DNA of 64,000 nt from Capsicum annuum (Eukaryota; Streptophyta; Magnoliopsida; Solanales; Solanaceae). The DNA lies in the NCBI RefSeq assembly GCF_002878395.1, contig NC_061119.1:44209722-44273721 (forward strand), read 5' to 3'. The position numbers and the translations under genes were made by a program. How positions within the stretch are numbered: the stretch's first letter is position 1; the number at the start of each line of letters is the position of its first letter. Of this stretch, positions 58,990-64,000 are shown piece after piece. Below the pieces are notes generated by a model. That model searched no databases. It saw only the letters and a program-made list of their open reading frames with translations, and had not been told where the DNA came from.

Positions 58990-59215
58990 ATGACGGGTGT
59001 AATGGTCCATCACTGGGTCGATGGTCCGTCGGTCCTGACTGTCGCACCTGGGCAGAATAGGGATTAACTGCTTCTACTGTGATGGCTTGGGCGATGGTTC
59101 GTCGCTAGCTCGACGGTCTGTCTGCTTGAGCCATCGCCCTTAGGTAGAAGGTGGTTTCAATGCCTCCATTGCGATGGTCCGTCGCTAGCTGAACGGTCCG
59201 TTGGCCCTCATCGTC
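58990..59215. repeat. GC-richer repeats with GATGGTCCGTCGCTAGCT core
   Basis: Two copies of a CGATGGTYCGTCGCTAGCTxGACGGTC block (near 59092 and 59170), preceded by a more diverged one at 58995-59035 with GATGGTCCGTCGG. The block is an imperfect inverted repeat (GACGGTC against GATGGTC) that could fold. I know similar text from Solanum LTRs. Confidence 0.7.
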
Positions 59216-59445
59216 GTACCTAGGCAGTTTTGACTGCTTTCTATAAAATGACCATAACTTTCTACCCCAATACCGGATTTGGACGAAATTGTTATCGTTG
59301 AAAAGCTAATTCAATTTCCCACATGACAAAAAGTGAAAATATTAAAAATTTCTTGTATATAAAATTGGATTCATCTTTCAAAGTAAGTTTCTAACATACT
59401 TGGGATGATTTCAAGCTAAGTAGAAGTACGGAGTATTACAGGTAG

Positions 59446-59849
59446 ACGTTCTTATCTTAGTCCAATTTTAATCCCATGTATAATTTATCTCACTTGCTAC
59501 CTTTTTTCGTTTTCCTCATTTTTATATAAAGAAATTAATTAATTCTTTTTTTTTTAAATAAGTAAAAGACGTCTCTTTTGTATCTAACCTAAATTTGGTC
59601 GGTTAACCGTAGTTAGCGGATCCTATAGGATGCCTAATCCTTTCCCTTTAGAATAATTAGAATCCTTACCTAGAATTTTATGTTAAGTAGACCTAAAATG
59701 AAGTCCTTATTAGTTTTTATTAGTTTAATTACTTAGTTTATAATAGGTGTCCTAATTCACCATAGAACTAATTAGGTGGCAACTTCCTTATTTAACTCTG
59801 AAGTTTTCTAATATGTTGCACACTATTTTGACCTTGTGTTAAAATGGGG
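59446..59849. other. Spacer, nothing recognised
   Basis: AT-rich sequence between the solo LTR and the next element scrap. No open frame or repeat of note. Confidence 0.5.
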
Positions 59850-60556
59850 TATAACACTACTCATACTCACAGTCTTTTGACTCAATGGATCTGCTGCTAC
59901 ATTTTCCTTGCTCAGATCATACAAGATCGAAATGTCATAATCTTTAAGCAACTCTGTCCATCTACACTGTCTAGCATTAAGCTCCCTCTGGGTCATAAGA
60001 TGTTAAAGACTATGATGATTGGTGTAAATATCACAATGCACATTATAAAGATTATACCTCCAAATCTTAAGCATAAAAACTACTATCGCTAACTCCAAAT
60101 TATGAATGAGGTAGTTTCGCTCATGCACCTTAAGCTGTCATAAAGCATAAGCAATGATATGACCCTGTTACATCAATAAACAACCTAAACATATACTAGA
60201 AGAATCACAAAATATGGTGAATATCTCACCCTCAACAGAAAGAGCTAAAATAGAAGTTGAAGTGTGAAAATCCTTGAGTTTTCCAAAGCTCAAATCACAC
60301 TCCTCGAATCATCAAAAAGGAATCGCCTTGAGTCAATCTAGTCATAGCGGCTAAAATAGTAGCAAAACCCTCGACAAAGCATCTATAATAACCGGCCAAA
60401 CCAATGAATCTATAAACCTCAGTCGGACATTTAGGTCTAGACCAATCATGAATCACCTTAATCTTGGTTGGGTCTATCATAATACCATCCTTAGACACCA
60501 CATGTCCAAGGAATGTCACTGACTCAAGCTAAAAATAACACTTAGAGAATTTAGCA
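59850..60556 (-). pseudogene. RT-8: chromovirus RT/RNase H fragment
   Basis: Minus-strand reading: [40 protein letters not shown] in 20-residue sized motifs ([36 protein letters not shown]), open over 60519-60295. This is the RT thumb/connection region. It continues with RNase H text (LxQGHIIAYAL, HERNYLIHNLELAIVVFMLKIWRYNLY, TQRELNARQCRWTELLKDYDI) to about 59850, in another frame. The fragment has no LTRs. It is a scrap of about 700 bp, ending at 60556 within the RT. Confidence 0.8.
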
Positions 60557-61195
60557 AAAAACACTTTTTGGGTTTAATTTTTGGATTTTCTTATTAATAA
60601 TTAAATAAACTCATAGTCTTTATAATTGGGTCAGCCCAATCCAAATAAAATTCTGAAAAAACAAAATAAATCAACCCGGCCCAACCCAATTAGGAATCGT
60701 TAGATATATTCGATAATTAGGGTTTCCTAATTCATTTCCATATTTCACTCTTCCTCTATCTGCTCTCTGATGTCGCTGTCGGCCATGTTCAGCCATCAGT
60801 TTGTCCTTCTTCATCTCTGGGTGATTAATACTATGCCCTGGCAGCTTTATAAATATATCTTTATCAGCTTGCTAAAGTAAGTAACAGCTCCAACTTTGAC
60901 TTTTGCCTTATTGTTTCTTCTTCATTTGATTGTTTTGTTCTTTGATTTTCTTCAGTTGAGTTCTCTGGTTGATGGAACAAAAATTACCTTTTTGAGCTTC
61001 ATTGAAGAGTCTAGTAGCCTGTATCTGGTTACCCATTTTGAGTAAGTACTTAATCCTTTGAGCTAAGATCATGTTGCTCCTACATATACTAAATTCCTCT
61101 ACAATTATAGATGCAACTGGGATAAAGATAGTGGGATGCTTGGACCTATAAATGTTCAGAAAGTAATCATTATCCAGGTGATGCAACTCTAATAT
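60557..61195. other. Spacer, possibly LINE 3' flank
   Basis: Contains GGGTCAGCCCAA and CCCGGCCCAACCC (GC-richer islands) and AATTAGGGTTT near 60715-60730, but no domain. An open frame on the minus strand at 61186-60908 (92 codons, lysine-rich C-terminus) resembles nothing known to me. The 3' end and poly(A) of the LINE were not located. Confidence 0.4.
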
Positions 61196-61259
61196 GTCGT
61201 AGAGACCCTTCCCTTTTGTTGCAAGTCGCCGTAGAGACCATTTTCTTTTGTTGCGAGTC
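61196..61259. repeat. 32-bp tandem repeat, two units
   Basis: CGTAGAGACC...TTTTGTTGCRAGTC occurs twice with a 32-bp period (starts 61198 and 61230), differing by a few bases. Confidence 0.75.
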
Positions 61260-61363
61260 TAATTTGTAGGCTATTGTAGAATAGGCTAATTAACTTTGCT
61301 TTGTTTTTGTGGCTTTGCGTGGCTTGTATACAGACCAGTTTAAGCATTAGACTCTTTAGCCTC

Positions 61364-61930
61364 TCACCTCCTATTTGGTGACAATCTTAAGTGTGGTATT
61401 TGTGATTTATCACTATTAAGTATCTTCTTTCTTGCTTGTTGAACCTGTTGGAAATTTATGAATGTGAATACTCTTACCTCAAATGCATAATTAGCAAAAT
61501 AGTCTACTAATCTATTTCCTTCTCTCAAAATATATTGATACTTTACTGTTGTGTGTTGTAATAAACTCCATATTTGTGCCACTATGTCTGATATGCTCCA
61601 TAGACATTCCCACTCTTTGTTTAGAATCTTCAACATTTTTAAAAAATCTATCTGGATTATTGCTTTGCTTATTTTCTCCTAATTTGCAATGAACTGCTGC
61701 TTGTAGAATAGCTTCTGCCTATGCATCTAGATTTGTAGTATCATCTATAACTACTCCATATATTAAGTTCCCCACCTTATCTCTCAAACAAAAATCATAG
61801 GAACTTAACCCTGGATTTATTCTAGAAATACCATCTGTATTATACTTAACCCATCCCTTTTGAGGAAACTCCCAATTTACTTTTGTTACCTTCACTTCGG
61901 CCTTATGACTAGCCAACTCTTTCAATATAT
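61364..61930 (-). pseudogene. LINE RNase H domain
   Basis: The open stretch 61925-61719 has a GWVKYNTDGISRINPGLSS motif (Asp kept), then CLRDKVGNLIYG. Past one stop the text reads AQAEAILQAAVHC (Glu kept). The C-terminal end 61636-61364 reads QIWSLLQHTTVKYQYILREGNRLVDYFANYAF, matching the last helix region. Such an RNase H at the C-terminus of ORF2 is common in plant L1 elements and aids RNA removal. Confidence 0.8.
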
Positions 61931-62678
61931 ATGGCTATGTATAAGGGAACTCTTGAGATGGCTTCCTTACTTTAAGAAACATTCTTATGTTCCTGATGAT
62001 GTTATGTTGTACACTTATCTCAGTAATCTGCTTCCCTTCATACTTTCCTCTGTTTCTCCTTTTCCATAGTTCCGAAATAATAATGCTTCTGTTTCTCTTT
62101 TTCCATAGTTCCGAAATAATAATGCTAGGAATGGCTAAATAATAACTTCTATCCTTTAGTCTGACATCTAAATTCCACTATGCCATAATTGTTTCTCTAA
62201 AGTTTAAGCTTTGTATATTTATACCTACAAAAGAAAAAAAGTAGGACCATATCCTTTTAGCAATGGGAGTTCTAAGAAAGATATGTGAAATTGTTTCTTA
62301 AGCAGGATTAGTACAACCCCAGCAATTAGTAGGTCCTTCCACTCCCTATCTTCTAATAGCATCCTCCACTGTTATTTTCCCTTTCCAAATTCTCCACATT
62401 AAGAATAAGAATTTAAAAGGTAAACCTCTTATCCACATCTCCTTAAAAACAGTACTCTTTTTATTCTTTTACCTTATATACTTCCATGCTGATTTCATAG
62501 TGAATTTCCCATTAGCTTCTAACATCCAAATGGGTTTATATTTTTCCATATTCAACACGGGAACATTTATTTTGAGCACTACATGATTATCAATCTCTTC
62601 TGTTATCAATTGTGTCAACAATTGAGCATTCCAACTTCCCTGTCTTACTAAGTCACTTACCTTTTGATATCTCTTATC
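61931..62678 (-). pseudogene. LINE region between RT and RNase H (zinc-binding region)
   Basis: Text CWGCTNPA*ETISHIFLRTPIAKRIWSY (read in pieces; about 62320-62240) matches the zf-RVT type region of plant L1 ORF2, in which CxxC and H/C ligands bind zinc. Here the last Cys appears to be Thr, and a stop interrupts. Upstream, WRIWKGKITVEDAIRR-like text (62400-62350) fits the same region. Confidence 0.68.
62047..62124. repeat. 39-bp tandem duplication in the LINE
   Basis: Units 62047-62085 and 62086-62124 differ at two positions. The unit length is a multiple of three, so a reading frame would not be shifted. Confidence 0.85.
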
Positions 62679-64000
62679 CTATTCGTAATTTATTTTTATG
62701 GTATTATACAAACTACTAAGAGATGTCCAATCATTCCACCAAATTCTAGAATTACCTTTCCCAATTTTCCACAAAATTTGGTGCTCTATTATATCTCTAG
62801 CCTGCAATATTTTCTTCCACACTTGTGAGCCTCCTGATCTTTTCTTCCATAAAATCTTGTAAGGATGCTTATTCTTACAATATTTATTATGCATATACTC
62901 AGTCCATATGGAAATTTTGGTTATGAAGTTCCACCACAACTTGCAAAACAAGGCCATGGATACATCCTTTAGCATCCTAAACCCCAAACTACCTTCTGCT
63001 TCTGGTACATATATATATTCTGCCACCTTACATAATGTCTGCTCCTACCTCCTATGTAACTACTCCAAGAAATTGAGCAAATATCTTTTGAATATTATTA
63101 AGAACATTCATAGGAGGGTTCATTACTAAAAGACAATGAACTGGAATACTTTGAAGCACATGTTTCATAAGAATAGCCCTGCCTCCATATAAAAGAAGTT
63201 TACCCTTCCAACTCTGCAACTTACCACTAATTCTGTTCATCAAGCACTGATAATAATATTTCTTCTTTATCATATAGAGAATAGGACATCCCAGATATGT
63301 AAAAGTAAAATCCTTTCTTAAAATATCTATTACCACTTCTGTCATAGCCACTCTACCATAAGACACACATTTATGTAAGTAAATAGCACTTTTGTCTTTG
63401 TTGATTCTCTGTCCAGATGTATTCTCATACTTCTCTAGAGTTTCTGTCAACATATTCAAAGTGTTGATCATAGCCTTGCATAGAATAATCATATCATCAA
63501 CAAAAGCTAGATGATTTACTTTTGAACTTTCCTTAGGCATTCCAAAAGTTTTAAAGTCCTTCTTTAACAATAATCTTTTTAGTGACCTGGACATTACCTC
63601 AACAACAATAATGAACAATGTTGGAGGTAAGGTATCTCCTTGTTTCAACCCTCTTGATGATCTAAGAAAACCTTTTGGTTGACCATTTAAGAGGATTGAA
63701 TACTAGTTATGCTCAGCAGTCTATACCCCAAATCAATCAGAACTTCCCCAAAACCCATCCTTCTCATAACTTTTGTTAAAAAAAGCTATTCCACCCTATC
63801 ATATTCTTTCATAATGTCTAACTTCAAAACCATGTTAAGAGGCTTACTCTTTTCCTTATGATTGCCATAATTTCTTGAACCACCAGAATATTTTCAGCTA
63901 TGCTCCTTCCTTGCACAAATCCTACTTGTTCCTTTGAGATCATCCCTGGCAGCAACTTCTTAATTCTGTCATGAAGTATTCTTGAAAAAATCTTGTTGAC
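62679..64000 (-). pseudogene. LINE reverse transcriptase (ORF2 part)
   Basis: At the right edge: VNKIFSRILHDRIKKLLPGM and EQVGFVQGRSIAENILVVQEI (64000-63870), the RT finger motifs. Then a decayed stretch. The open frame 63648-63052 has MKQGDTLPPTLFIIVVEVMSR, LAFVDDMIILCKA (intact catalytic Asp pair), then GQRINKDKSAIYLHKCV, TYLGCPI and GRAILMKHVLQSIPVH. The frame 63026-62679 has EGSLGFRMLKDVSMALFCKLWWNF. All are standard features of L1-type ORF2. Stops between 63870 and 63650 and at 63050 make it a pseudogene. Confidence 0.86.

Larger units (their letters stand above)
56820..59440 (-). mobile_element. Solo LTR, 2.6 kb, minus orientation
   Basis: On the minus strand it starts TGTAATACTCCGTACTTC (59440) and ends ...GGGGCGTTATA (56820). 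Flanking five bases are GTTAG (56815-56819) and GGTAG (59441-59445), a target duplication with one change. There is no coding region, primer-binding site or polypurine tract around it, so the internal part was presumably lost by recombination between LTRs. Three repeat groups lie inside: TGTATCTGACAGTCC units, CTCATCTGACAGTGT units, and GATGGTCCGTCGCTAGCT units. The strand follows the TGTAATACTCC start. Confidence 0.75.
61364..64000 (-). mobile_element. L1-type LINE, 3' part, running off the window
   Basis: Minus-strand order from the right edge: RT fingers (ending near 63650), RT palm with FVDD box, thumb, a zinc-binding C-terminal region and a terminal RNase H. No LTRs are present. This order (RT, then zf-RVT-like, then RNase H) is that of plant L1-type non-LTR elements. 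Stops and frameshifts interrupt it, so it is a dead copy. ORF1 and the endonuclease lie beyond 64000. Confidence 0.84.

Noticed and set aside
60908..61186. Minus-strand open frame of 92 codons with lysine-rich end
   Set aside because: Beyond the LINE RNase H, without any recognised domain; possibly part of the LINE 3' untranslated region, but unsupported as a gene.

Overview
The window looks like plant nuclear DNA, most likely from a Solanaceae species. The genus (Solanum, Capsicum or Nicotiana) cannot be fixed from the sequence alone. It is a heterochromatin-like block of AT-rich DNA made almost entirely of old, mostly nested retroelements. I see no convincing host gene, tRNA, rRNA or CRISPR array. 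Every recognisable protein segment belongs to a retrotransposon, and nearly all are broken by stops and frameshifts.

Layout. 1-2064: AT-rich DNA with nothing recognisable. 2065-18369: Ty3/gypsy chromovirus RT-1 on the minus strand, bracketed by a perfect 5-bp target-site duplication (CAAAG). Its pol core is deleted, and its 5' LTR is split by a second chromovirus, RT-2 (plus strand, about 7898-17524), which retains gag, protease, RT, RNase H, integrase and chromodomain-like segments plus both LTRs. 18406-20610: two adjoining LTR fragments. 20611-33298: a tandem arrangement on the minus strand, LTR B - full internal region (RT-4) - LTR A - truncated second internal region (RT-3), with LTR A serving both units. 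33299-37050: LTR and integrase remains of another minus-strand chromovirus (RT-5). 37051-55046: an 18-kb plus-strand element of the Tat-type Ty3/gypsy lineage (RT-6), with gag, protease, G-patch, RT, RNase H, a second RNase H and integrase. Its long 3' untranslated region carries a 4.8-kb insertion (46432-51244) with its own TGTGG target duplication, best read as a very long solo LTR. 55052-56814: AT-rich spacer. 56820-59440: a minus-strand solo LTR with a near-perfect target duplication. 59850-60556: an RT/RNase H chromovirus scrap. About 61364-64000: the 3' part of an L1-type LINE on the minus strand, running off the right edge.

How the parts relate. There are no operons or interacting genes; the logic is insertion order. 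RT-2 is younger than RT-1, and the 4.8-kb solo LTR is younger than RT-6. RT-3/RT-4 probably entered the LTR of RT-5, and RT-6 lies against RT-5. Element ends were assigned from LTR pairs, primer-binding sites complementary to initiator methionine tRNA (TTGGTATCAGAGCC or variants), polypurine tracts and short target duplications. Domain borders inside decayed coding regions are approximate, generally to within some tens of bases.
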